Source of the DNA: Anoxynatronum sp033549305
GTDB taxonomy: Bacteria > Bacillota > Clostridia > Peptostreptococcales > Tindalliaceae
Length of the DNA: 64,000 nucleotides
Direction of reading: 5' to 3'
Assembly (NCBI GenBank): GCA_033549305.1
Contig: JAWSUV010000001.1
Span: 23,708-87,707 of the forward strand
Shown: positions 1-7,572 of the stretch, piece after piece
How the letters are laid out: the number at the start of each line of letters is the position of its first letter
Numbering within the stretch: the stretch's first letter is position 1
Program-made: the position numbers and the translations under genes
The notes under the pieces: generated by a model
Told to the model about the DNA's origin: nothing
Databases searched by the model: none
What the model saw: the letters and a program-made list of their open reading frames with translations, nothing else

Positions 1-269
1 ACAAGAGCAGTTATGACCAACAGTGCATAGGCATAGAAGTAGGCCGCACTTCCAAATACACTAAAAAATAAAGTCCGTAAGCCATTTCCCAGAAATCCGC
101 CCCTTCCCGTATGCAGCGAGAAAATAATGATCAGCCACAATCCGGCCAGAAGAAGCATTGACACTTCGCGCGGCAATTTATACGCTTTCTTCTTACTGTC
201 GGCTCCTGTGTTCCGCGTATTTTTGCGGGTATTTTGTTTTTTTGGGAGATTTCGCCCATTTTGTTTCAT
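1..269 (-). CDS. ftsK: FtsK/SpoIIIE-family DNA translocase, N-terminal fragment (cut by window edge)
   Basis: Only the first 89 codons are inside the window; the frame stays open to base 1. A basic head rich in Lys, Arg and Asn (about residues 1-34) is followed by a hydrophobic membrane segment, a short Gly-rich linker and the start of a second membrane segment. This is the pattern of the N-terminal membrane domain of FtsK/SpoIIIE DNA pumps, which move chromosomes through the division or sporulation septum. The ATG has a GAGGTGG ribosome-binding site a few bases upstream. It lies 37 bp downstream of the M16 peptidase gene, as in other Firmicutes where ftsK/spoIIIE lies beyond pnp and the peptidase. 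The motor and gamma domains are not visible, so the family call rests on topology and neighbourhood. Confidence 0.72.
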   Translation of the reverse strand, partial: MKQNGRNLPKKQNTRKNTRNTGADSKKKAYKLPREVSMLLLAGLWLIIIFSLHTGRGGFLGNGLRTLFFSVFGSAAYFYAYALLVITAL

Positions 270-306
270 CGTTCCACCTCAGTTCACGTCATGCAGTTCA
301 GTACAG

Positions 307-1539
307 TTAGTAGCCAATCCGTCCCACCAGTATGATTGTTTTTTTCTGCGGGTTGAGGTATTGACGCATGACAGCCTCAGCTTTTGATTGCTCCAGGGCG
401 TTAATTTTTCTCAGAATGTCATCTGGCGTATCGATCTGGTACAGCAACAATTCCGATTTTCCCATGGACGCCATGCGTCCGCTGGTGCTTTCCATCCCCA
501 GCAAATAACTGCCCTTTAACTGACGACGCGCTTTTTCAAATTCATCCGTTGTAAATCCATTCGTCGTCAACTCATTCAATTCTTCGTCAATCAACTCCTG
601 CACCAATGTCAGTTGCCCAGGGTTCATGCTGCAATACAGGGTGAAAATGCCGCTTTGCGTATAGTTATGCATCGTTGAATAAATTGAATAAACGAGGCCG
701 CGATCTTCCCGAATTTTTTGAAACAGCCGCGAACTCATGCTCCCACCAACAATGTTGTTAATCACCAGCAGATCATACATTTCGTCTGATCCAAGCGCAG
801 CACCCTGGTACCCGATATTCAGGTGAATCTGTTCGATGTCTTTCTGCCGGGAAATTTGCCCGAAGCGAATGGTCGGGGAGTCCTGTGAAACTGTATCCTC
901 CGAAACGTCTTCCCGCCAGTCTCCAAAATGTTTTTGAATCAGTTCGGAGAGCCTGTATTCATCATAATTCCCCGCTACAGCCAGGACAGAGTTTTTAGGA
1001 CGGTATTGCTGATGCAAATATTCCTGAAGCCGTTCCCGGTTCATTTTTTCAATGGTATGGTTATGCCCCAGAATGGAATATCCAAGGGATTGTCCTTTAA
1101 ACATATTTTCAATCAGTAAATCATGGGCCAAATCTTCAGGTGAGTCTTCGTACATACTGATTTCTTCAGCAATGACACTTTTTTCTTTTTCGATCTCCTC
1201 TTCGTCAAATATTGAGTTGAAGATCATATCAGACAGCAGTTCAACGGCCAGATCCAGATTTTCATCCAGCACTTTCATGTAATAACAGGTGTATTCCCGG
1301 CTGGTGAAAGCATTAATGTGTCCCCCAACACCGTCAACCGTCTCTGCGATACTGCGGGCAGATCGATTTCGGGTACCTTTGAACAGCATATGTTCAATAA
1401 AATGAGAGATGCCGTTGTTCAGTTCACCCTCCGTCACCACGCCGGTACGAATCCATACGCCGACTGCGACAGATTTTACCGTAGGAATTTTTTCCGTCAC
1501 AATGCGCAATCCATTGGGTAAGACATTTTTATTAGCCAT
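307..1539 (-). CDS. mlpA: M16-family zinc peptidase (processing-peptidase/insulinase-like, MlpA/YmxG type)
   Basis: The protein is 410 residues. The inverted zinc motif HFIEH lies at residues 46-50, followed by the family's downstream acidic stretch near residue 120. The C-terminal half is the usual second M16 domain. The ATG at 1539 is preferred over an upstream in-frame ATG at 1575 because AAAGGAAGG sits 6 bases before it, and the upstream start would lie in the pnp terminator. Homologues next to pnp in Bacillus (YmxG/MlpA) are cytoplasmic zinc proteases of poorly defined substrate. The gene follows the terminator of pnp and precedes ftsK. Confidence 0.9.
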   Translation of the reverse strand: MANKNVLPNGLRIVTEKIPTVKSVAVGVWIRTGVVTEGELNNGISHFIEHMLFKGTRNRSARSIAETVDGVGGHINAFTSREYTCYYMKVLDENLDLAVELLSDMIFNSIFDEEEIEKEKSVIAEEISMYEDSPEDLAHDLLIENMFKGQSLGYSILGHNHTIEKMNRERLQEYLHQQYRPKNSVLAVAGNYDEYRLSELIQKHFGDWREDVSEDTVSQDSPTIRFGQISRQKDIEQIHLNIGYQGAALGSDEMYDLLVINNIVGGSMSSRLFQKIREDRGLVYSIYSTMHNYTQSGIFTLYCSMNPGQLTLVQELIDEELNELTTNGFTTDEFEKARRQLKGSYLLGMESTSGRMASMGKSELLLYQIDTPDDILRKINALEQSKAEAVMRQYLNPQKKTIILVGRIGY

Positions 1540-1563
1540 GAATGCCTTCCTTTCACTATAACG

Positions 1564-1594
1564 AAATAAAAACATAAACCGTGATTGGTTTATG
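1564..1594 (-). terminator. Rho-independent terminator after pnp
   Basis: On the minus strand CATAAACC and GGTTTATG form an 8-bp stem with a 6-base loop, followed by a T-rich run (TTTTTATT). It lies between the pnp stop codon and the M16 peptidase start, so it should end or attenuate the rpsO-pnp transcript. Confidence 0.75.
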
Positions 1595-1615
1595 CTCTTA
1601 TTCGTTTAAGCAATC

Positions 1616-3775
1616 CTATTTGCGGTAATTTCGGTTTCCTCGATCGCGATCACGGTTGCCACGGCCTTCCCGGGCGCTTTTTTCCTCATATCCTTGAGGA
1701 GGTGTTAACAGTGCTTTCGCTGACAGGCTCACCTTGCCCTGAGGATCGATCTCAATGACTTTAACCTTGATTTCGTCACCAACGCTGAGGACATCTTCCA
1801 CTTTGTTGACACGTTCATATGAGATGTTGGAAATATGCAGCAAACCGTCTTTGCCGGGCATAAACTCAGCAAAGGCACCAAAGGCTGTGAGCTTGACAAC
1901 TTTTGCAGTATACGTTTCGCCCACTTCCGGATCTTTGATAATTTTTTCAATGATATCCCAGGCTTTCTGACCAGCTTCAAGAGCTTCTGCTGCAATATAA
2001 ATGGTGCCGTCATTTTCAATATCAATTTTGACACCGGTTTCATCAATAATCTTGTTAATGGTTTTGCCGCCTGCGCCAATAACTTCTCGGATTTTATCAG
2101 GGTTGATATGCATCACCAGAATGCGCGGTGCATAAGGAGAAAGTTCAGGGCGTGGTTCACTGATGGTTTCTTTCATTTTATCAAGAATATGAAGTCTGCC
2201 GATGCGGGCGTTTTCGAGGGCTTTTTCCATGATCTCGCGGCCGATCCCTGCTATTTTCATATCCATTTGAATGGCTGTAATGCCTTCATCCGTTCCGGCC
2301 ACTTTAAAGTCCATGTCTCCCAGGAAATCTTCCATACCCAGAATATCTGTCAGAACGGCGACATCTTCACCTTCTTTGATGAGTCCCATGGCGACACCGG
2401 CAACCATTTTTTTAATCGGCACACCGGCATCCATCAAAGAAAGGGTGCTCCCGCATACGCTTGCCTGAGATGTGGAGCCATTGGATGACAACACCTCGGA
2501 TACCAGTCGAATAGCATATGGAAATTCTTCCTTTGATGGAATCATGGGCTCCAGCGCTCGTTCAGCCAGTGCGCCATGACCAATGTCACGCCGGCTGGGA
2601 CCGCGCATAAAGCGGGCTTCACCAACACTGTACGGCGGGAAATTATAATGATGCACGTATCTTTTTTCTTCCTCTTCATTGATTCCATCCAGAACCTGGA
2701 CATCACCCAAGGCTCCCAGGGTAGTGATGGTTAATGCCTGTGTATCACCCCGGGTAAAGAGTCCCGATCCATGGGTCTTCGGCAGCAATCCGACTTCGGA
2801 AGAGATGGGTCTGATTTCATCCAGGCCACGGTCATCGATCCGTTTTTTCTCGGTAAGAACACGGCTGCGCAACTCTTCTTTAACAATCTGCTTCAATAGG
2901 CCCTTGATCAGCAGCATTTTATCTTCATATTTCGAGGCGAAGAATTCTTTGGCTTCATCCTGCACATCATCCAGATTTTGAATACGCTCCAGTTTATCCG
3001 GGGTTTTGAGTGCTTCTGAAATCCTGGCCTGGGCGAACTCACGGATTTCTGTTTCAATTTCCGGTTCCAGTTCTTCAATGTCAACCGATTTTTTTTCTTT
3101 GCCGATGGCGGCGCCGATTTCCTCGATGAAAGTGACAATTTTTTTGATTTCATCATGACCAAACAGGATCGCTTCGAGAATCTGGGCCTCTGTCAACTCA
3201 TTCGCGCCGGCTTCGATCATCATGACAGCATCTTTTGTTCCGGCTACCACCAGGTCCAGCTGGCTGATTTCCCGCTGTTCGCTGGTAGGATTCACGACAT
3301 AGGTTCCATCTACGTACCCCACATGGAGTCCGGCAATAGGACCCTGGAAAGGTATGTCTGAAATGGTTAAAGCCACCGATGTACCAATCATGGCGACAAC
3401 ATCCGGTAAACAGTCCTGATCCATTGACAATACCGTTGCAATCACCTGAACCTCATTATGATATCCGTCCGGGAACAACGGACGAATGGGCCTGTCAATT
3501 AATCGGCAGGTCAGCACTGCTTTTTCAGACGGACGTCCTTCACGTTTAATAAATCCACCCGGGATTTTGCCGGCAGCGTACATTTTCTCTTCGTAATCGA
3601 CGCTCAGGGGCAGAAAATCAAGCCCTTCACGAGGGGATTTAGAACTGCAGGCCGTGACGAGCACGATCGTATCCCCGTACCTTACTGTACAGGCCCCACC
3701 TGCTAAAAATGCAACTTTTCCTGTTTCAATGGTCAGTGTTCTCCCGTTCAGCTGAGTTGAAAATTGTCGAACCAT
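1616..3775 (-). CDS. pnp: Polyribonucleotide nucleotidyltransferase (PNPase)
   Basis: The protein is 719 residues, the usual length. Two RNase PH-like domains flank an alpha-helical linker. A KH domain (about residues 555-615, with the IGAGGKTI loop) and an S1 domain (about 620-690) follow, then a short Arg/Asn-rich tail. It degrades RNA 3' to 5' using phosphate, releasing nucleoside diphosphates, and takes part in mRNA turnover with RNases J and Y. The ATG has GGAAGGAGG 10 bases upstream. It follows rpsO, the near-universal arrangement, with a hairpin between them. Confidence 0.98.
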   Translation of the reverse strand: MVRQFSTQLNGRTLTIETGKVAFLAGGACTVRYGDTIVLVTACSSKSPREGLDFLPLSVDYEEKMYAAGKIPGGFIKREGRPSEKAVLTCRLIDRPIRPLFPDGYHNEVQVIATVLSMDQDCLPDVVAMIGTSVALTISDIPFQGPIAGLHVGYVDGTYVVNPTSEQREISQLDLVVAGTKDAVMMIEAGANELTEAQILEAILFGHDEIKKIVTFIEEIGAAIGKEKKSVDIEELEPEIETEIREFAQARISEALKTPDKLERIQNLDDVQDEAKEFFASKYEDKMLLIKGLLKQIVKEELRSRVLTEKKRIDDRGLDEIRPISSEVGLLPKTHGSGLFTRGDTQALTITTLGALGDVQVLDGINEEEEKRYVHHYNFPPYSVGEARFMRGPSRRDIGHGALAERALEPMIPSKEEFPYAIRLVSEVLSSNGSTSQASVCGSTLSLMDAGVPIKKMVAGVAMGLIKEGEDVAVLTDILGMEDFLGDMDFKVAGTDEGITAIQMDMKIAGIGREIMEKALENARIGRLHILDKMKETISEPRPELSPYAPRILVMHINPDKIREVIGAGGKTINKIIDETGVKIDIENDGTIYIAAEALEAGQKAWDIIEKIIKDPEVGETYTAKVVKLTAFGAFAEFMPGKDGLLHISNISYERVNKVEDVLSVGDEIKVKVIEIDPQGKVSLSAKALLTPPQGYEEKSAREGRGNRDRDRGNRNYRK

Positions 3776-3840
3776 TTGTGAATTATCCTCCTTCCAAATA
3801 ATACCTCATAGCTATGCCAATACTTCTGTTCTTATAAGAT

Positions 3841-3862
3841 AAGAGCGGGAAGTCCCGCTCTT
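3841..3862 (-). repeat. Perfect 10-bp hairpin in the rpsO-pnp intergenic region
   Basis: AAGAGCGGGA and TCCCGCTCTT are perfect inverted repeats two bases apart, a few bases after the rpsO stop. No T-run follows on the minus strand (ATCTTATAAG), so it looks more like an RNA-processing or stabilising hairpin in the pnp leader than a complete terminator. Confidence 0.7.
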
Positions 3863-3865
3863 CTT

Positions 3866-4129
3866 TTACTTTCTCAAGCCCAGCTTTTCGATTAATTCCC
3901 GGTACTTTTGAATCTCTTTCTTCTTCAAATAATTTAACATGTTTCGTCTTTTACCAACAAGCTTCAACAATCCGCGACGGGAATGGAAATCTTTCTTATG
4001 AACTTTGAGATGTTCATTCAAATGATTAATGCGTTCCGTCATCAGCGCGATCTGTACTTCTGGTGATCCAGTATCAGAGTCATGCGTTCTAAAGGACTCA
4101 ATAATGGACTTCTTTTTCATTTCTTCCAT
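3866..4129 (-). CDS. rpsO: 30S ribosomal protein S15
   Basis: The protein is 87 residues, the standard S15 length, with the family features HDSDTGSPEVQIA (about residues 16-28) and the DFHSRRGLLKLVGKRR block (about 47-62). S15 binds 16S rRNA early in central-domain assembly. AGGAGGTG lies 8 bases before the ATG. The gene has its own candidate promoter and a structured leader, and it precedes pnp. Confidence 0.98.
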   Translation of the reverse strand: MEEMKKKSIIESFRTHDSDTGSPEVQIALMTERINHLNEHLKVHKKDFHSRRGLLKLVGKRRNMLNYLKKKEIQKYRELIEKLGLRK

Positions 4130-4152
4130 GGATCATTCACCTCCTCATTCTA

Positions 4153-4203
4153 AACCCCTCATCCCAAGTAACCGTTGGTGAATCGCATTACTGAGGATGG
4201 GTT
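4153..4203 (-). promoter_or_regulatory. Structured rpsO leader, candidate S15 autoregulatory element
   Basis: On the transcribed strand three stacked helices form from AACC, CATCC and AGTAA arms pairing with downstream partners. They are separated by small bulges and close a 16-base loop. The element sits directly upstream of the rpsO ribosome-binding site. S15 is known to bind its own mRNA leader in several bacteria. That this element does so is inferred from position and folding. Confidence 0.5.
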
Positions 4204-4213
4204 CCTGACTAAT

Positions 4214-5167
4214 TTATACTATCATAATTTTATGTGTTTGTAAATAGTCTTTTATGTCTTGAACATCTTGCTGTATCTGGTTTTTCAATGCCTCAACCTC
4301 TTCAAAGGCAATCTGATCTCGAAGCTTTTTATAAAAATACAGTTCAATTTCACGCTCATATAACATGAGATCGCTGTCAATAATATAGGTTTCAATGGTT
4401 GTATGCTGTGATCCAAATGTGGGATTGTTGCCGACTGAAGTCGCTCCCATAAACAATTTGTCATCCACTCTGACGCATGTTGCATAAACTCCTTCTGCAG
4501 GAACCATTTGCTGTTCTTCCAGTATTAAGTTAGCTGTTGGATAGCCCAGCTTTTTGCCACGTCCGAAGCCACGTTCAATGCGGTTAAACATCATGAAGGG
4601 GCGGCCCAGCAGCTGCGTCACTTTTTCCATGTTGCCCATTTCAATTTCCATGCGGATCTGTGAACTGCTGATTTTTTGGTGATCATGATATACTGGTGGC
4701 ACCACCATCAGTTCATAGTTAAAAACAGTTGCCAGCTCATGCAGCAGATGAATATTACCACTGGCTGCTTTGCCAAATCGAAAGTCCTCGCCGACTACCA
4801 CCAGCCTAGCAAATAAACGGTCGATCAGGATGGTTTTCACAAACTCTTCCGGACTCATCAGCATCAACTGCGGTGTGAAAGTATCCAGAAATAATAATTC
4901 AATTCCCATTTTCCCCATAATTTTCTTTTTCAACGGAATAGGGGTGATTTTAGACGGAAAAATGATTTTTTGATGGTCATCCAGCACTGTACCAGGATGG
5001 TTTTGGAAGGTGTATACAGCTGACACCAGGTTCCTTGTATGGCTTTCATGCACCAGTTTTTTCATGAGTGCCTGATGACCAAGATGAATGCCGTCAAAAT
5101 TTCCAAGCGCTACGGCTTTTGGTTCATGAGATGAAATCAATTCCTGATAGTTCTCCATTACCTTCAT
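4214..5167 (-). CDS. ribF: Bifunctional riboflavin kinase / FAD synthetase
   Basis: The protein is 317 residues. The N-terminal nucleotidyltransferase half carries GNFDGIHLGHQAL (about 22-34). The C-terminal riboflavin kinase half begins near residue 185 with the RxxGRGKKLGYPTANL block. It phosphorylates riboflavin to FMN and then adenylates it to FAD. The ATG has AAAGGAGT 8 bases upstream. It lies 18 bp after truB, the usual Firmicute order. Confidence 0.96.
   Translation of the reverse strand: MKVMENYQELISSHEPKAVALGNFDGIHLGHQALMKKLVHESHTRNLVSAVYTFQNHPGTVLDDHQKIIFPSKITPIPLKKKIMGKMGIELLFLDTFTPQLMLMSPEEFVKTILIDRLFARLVVVGEDFRFGKAASGNIHLLHELATVFNYELMVVPPVYHDHQKISSSQIRMEIEMGNMEKVTQLLGRPFMMFNRIERGFGRGKKLGYPTANLILEEQQMVPAEGVYATCVRVDDKLFMGATSVGNNPTFGSQHTTIETYIIDSDLMLYEREIELYFYKKLRDQIAFEEVEALKNQIQQDVQDIKDYLQTHKIMIV
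4216..4244 (-). promoter_or_regulatory. Candidate sigma-A promoter for rpsO
   Basis: TTTACA (4239-4244) and TAGTAT (4216-4221) are 17 bp apart on the minus strand, at the 3' end of ribF and immediately upstream of the folded rpsO leader. The -35 matches five of six consensus bases and the -10 matches four. Confidence 0.5.
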
Positions 5168-5185
5168 GGTTCGTGACTCCTTTAA

Positions 5186-6127
5186 TCAGAAAGATATCGC
5201 AGCTGACAATGGCAGGCGTTTTGTCATGGTTAGTTGACCGGACTCCTCGTTGATTGCACCCATCCCAATAAATTCGTCGCTTATTACATCATTGATCAGA
5301 TAAACGCGTACGAGCAGATTTTCATCGTGCTTTTCAGCCAAAGCGGTGGTCAGATCTGACTGTATGCTGAGAGTATATTCGTTCACCGGCATGCCGTTGA
5401 TAATTCTTTTCCAGCCGGACTCAGGAACATGAACCATTGGATGGTGAGTCAATGCCTGGTCAACAGGGATGACTGAGTCCTGCCAGTAAATGTCAGCTTC
5501 CAGTTCTTCCACAGCGACAGCCTCGTTAATCGGCAGGCGGCACGACTCCATCCGAAGAAGAAAGGCCATGGCTGCGCCACATCCAAGTTGCTGACCTGCA
5601 TCGTGGCAGAGTGTTCTGACGTAGGTTCCTTCAGAGCAGACGACATCAAACAGTACCAGATCATTCTCCATGGAAATCCATTGAATGCGATCAACATTCC
5701 TTTTGCGGGGCGCCCGTAAAACTTCCTGTCCAATGCGGGCAAGTTCATACAGCTTTTTTCCATGCTGTTTAATGGCTGAATACATAGGCGGTACCTGCCA
5801 GTAATCGCCAAGAAAATGGGTGAAAATCTGTTTAACTTCATCTTCCATTGGAATATCGGAAGATTTTGCAATGATCTGGCCTGTCAGATCCTGCGTGTCA
5901 GTCGTCACACCCAGTTTCATTTCAACCCGATATGTTTTCTTCCGGTGATCCATAAAAGGGATCATTTTGGTTGCTGCCCCCATGCAGACGGGTAAAACGC
6001 CGGCCGCCTGTGGATCCAGAGTGCCCGCGTGTCCAATTTTTTTGATGCCTGACAGTCGCCGAAGCCTGTTAACCACACCATGAGAAGTGATCCCTGGTGT
6101 TTTCAGGATATTCAACATCCCCATCAT
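5186..6127 (-). CDS. truB: tRNA pseudouridine(55) synthase
   Basis: The protein is 313 residues. GHAGTLDPQAAGVLPV (about 32-47) holds the catalytic aspartate near residue 38. TruB makes pseudouridine 55 in the T-loop of tRNAs. The ATG at 6127 is chosen because GGAGG lies 9 bases upstream and the start overlaps the nrnA stop as ATGA; upstream in-frame ATGs at 6133 and 6151 have poor spacing. The C-terminal extension past residue 220 resembles a small PUA-like domain. Confidence 0.95.
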   Translation of the reverse strand: MMGMLNILKTPGITSHGVVNRLRRLSGIKKIGHAGTLDPQAAGVLPVCMGAATKMIPFMDHRKKTYRVEMKLGVTTDTQDLTGQIIAKSSDIPMEDEVKQIFTHFLGDYWQVPPMYSAIKQHGKKLYELARIGQEVLRAPRKRNVDRIQWISMENDLVLFDVVCSEGTYVRTLCHDAGQQLGCGAAMAFLLRMESCRLPINEAVAVEELEADIYWQDSVIPVDQALTHHPMVHVPESGWKRIINGMPVNEYTLSIQSDLTTALAEKHDENLLVRVYLINDVISDEFIGMGAINEESGQLTMTKRLPLSAAISF

Positions 6128-7107
6128 ACACATGAACCTCCGGTAAAACACGCTTCGATTAACGGCAGCAGCTGCCTGCGGGCATGAGCCAGCGACCCAT
6201 TAAAAACCGCCCCTGCAGCCCGTTCATGACCTCCACCGTTCAAACCGGCAGCAAGTTTATTGACATCCAGCCATGATTTTGAACGAAAGCTGATTTTGAC
6301 TTCGTCACCATTAATCTCCTTCAGAATCACCGCCAATTCAATCCCCGATATATCCCGTACATACGAAATAAATTCATCCAGATCTTCATAAGCGACTTCA
6401 TACTGCGCGAGGAGAGCGTCGGATACCGTCAGAAGCACCGCCTGTTTGTCCATCAACAGTTCCATATGTTCAATTAAATATCCAAGAAACCGGACATTCT
6501 GCAATGGCCGGTTTTGGAACAAATGGAATCGGATCAGGTCATGGTTGGCACCTGCATCCAGTAAATGCGCTGCCGCCTGATGTGTGGCTGCGGACGTGTT
6601 TTCATACAAAAAACTTCCTGTATCCATTACGATTCCTGTTAAGAGGCAGGTGGCCTCTTCCGGTTGCAAAAGGATATTAAAGTCTTGAGCCAGTTGTGTG
6701 ATCATTTCTGATGTCGAAGAAGCTGCGGGTATAATGTATTGAACATGGCCAAAAAAGGTGTTGCTGATGTGGTGATCAATATTAATAATCCGGTGAGCTC
6801 TTTTCAGCAGCAGCTGAAAGTCACCGGTGCGTTCAGCGTTTCCGCAATCAAGAACAATACAGATATCATAGATGATTTCTGCAGCATTGACTGTGGTCTT
6901 CAGTTCGGCAAAACCAGGCAGAAAGGCAAACTTTGAAGCCGGATCAGCCTCTGCGTAAGCATCTACCTGATATGCCCGCTGAGATAAAAGATGTTTCATA
7001 CCGAGCAGGGACCCGTACGCATCGCCATCCGGATGCATATGGGTTAACAGCGCCACACGGTGACAAGGCTGCACATGAATCAATGGGTTATTCCGTTTCA
7101 TCTTCAT
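6124..7107 (-). CDS. nrnA: DHH-family bifunctional oligoribonuclease / pAp phosphatase
   Basis: The protein is about 327 residues. DHH-superfamily motifs are present in order: THMHPDGDAYGS (about 23-34), VLDCGNAERTG, NIDHHISN, and a C-terminal DHHA1 domain with GGGHERAAGA. NrnA degrades very short RNA oligomers and dephosphorylates 3'-phosphoadenosine 5'-phosphate. The start is uncertain because the gene overlaps the end of rbfA. ATG 7107 or 7101 fits family length, but neither has a strong ribosome-binding site, so coupling to rbfA translation is likely. The stop overlaps truB by ATGA. Confidence 0.9.
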   Translation of the reverse strand: MKMKRNNPLIHVQPCHRVALLTHMHPDGDAYGSLLGMKHLLSQRAYQVDAYAEADPASKFAFLPGFAELKTTVNAAEIIYDICIVLDCGNAERTGDFQLLLKRAHRIINIDHHISNTFFGHVQYIIPAASSTSEMITQLAQDFNILLQPEEATCLLTGIVMDTGSFLYENTSAATHQAAAHLLDAGANHDLIRFHLFQNRPLQNVRFLGYLIEHMELLMDKQAVLLTVSDALLAQYEVAYEDLDEFISYVRDISGIELAVILKEINGDEVKISFRSKSWLDVNKLAAGLNGGGHERAAGAVFNGSLAHARRQLLPLIEACFTGGSCV

Positions 7108-7516
7108 CAAATCCAGTCTCATCTGCTGGTTGAGGTTCATCATCTGATGAATGATCGGCTTGAGATTTCTGCTGGTGGGAAACTTCCGCAATTTTCTGAG
7201 CCATGCTGACGCCGTATTCAATGGAATTGTCTTCTTTAAACAGAATGGCCGGCGTATGATGCAATTTCACCCTTTTTCCCACTTCCCGCCGTACATAGCC
7301 GGCAGATTTCATTAATCCTTCAAGGGTATTCTTTTTTTCGTCCTCTGATCCAAGAACACTGATATAGACCGTAGCGTAACTGAAATCGCGGGTTACATCC
7401 ACAGATACGACACTGGCCATCCCTGAAATACGAGGATCCTTAAGCTCATTTCTAATGATCTGACTGATCACTTTTTTATATTCTTCGTTAATGCGGTTAA
7501 CTCGCGGATAAGACAT
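7088..7516 (-). CDS. rbfA: 30S ribosome-binding factor A
   Basis: The protein is 142 residues. The KH-like RbfA core (RVNRINEEYKKVISQII, then the LKDPR motif) covers residues 1-115. An acidic Asp/Glu/Gln tail of about 25 residues follows. RbfA matures the 16S 5' end and aids 30S assembly. ATG 7516 is preferred (AAAGG 9 bases upstream), though ATG 7525 is possible because a tandem AAAGGAAAGG precedes it. It lies between infB and nrnA. Confidence 0.94.
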   Translation of the reverse strand: MSYPRVNRINEEYKKVISQIIRNELKDPRISGMASVVSVDVTRDFSYATVYISVLGSEDEKKNTLEGLMKSAGYVRREVGKRVKLHHTPAILFKEDNSIEYGVSMAQKIAEVSHQQKSQADHSSDDEPQPADETGFDEDETE

Positions 7517-7572
7517 ACCGCTCATCCTTTCCTTTCAATAATTCGGTTGTTTCTTCCCGGGACAGGCTGCGT

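Noticed and set aside
1835..2488. A 217-codon open frame opposite pnp
   Set aside because: Shadow of the PNPase coding strand; low-complexity Phe/His content and no ribosome-binding site.
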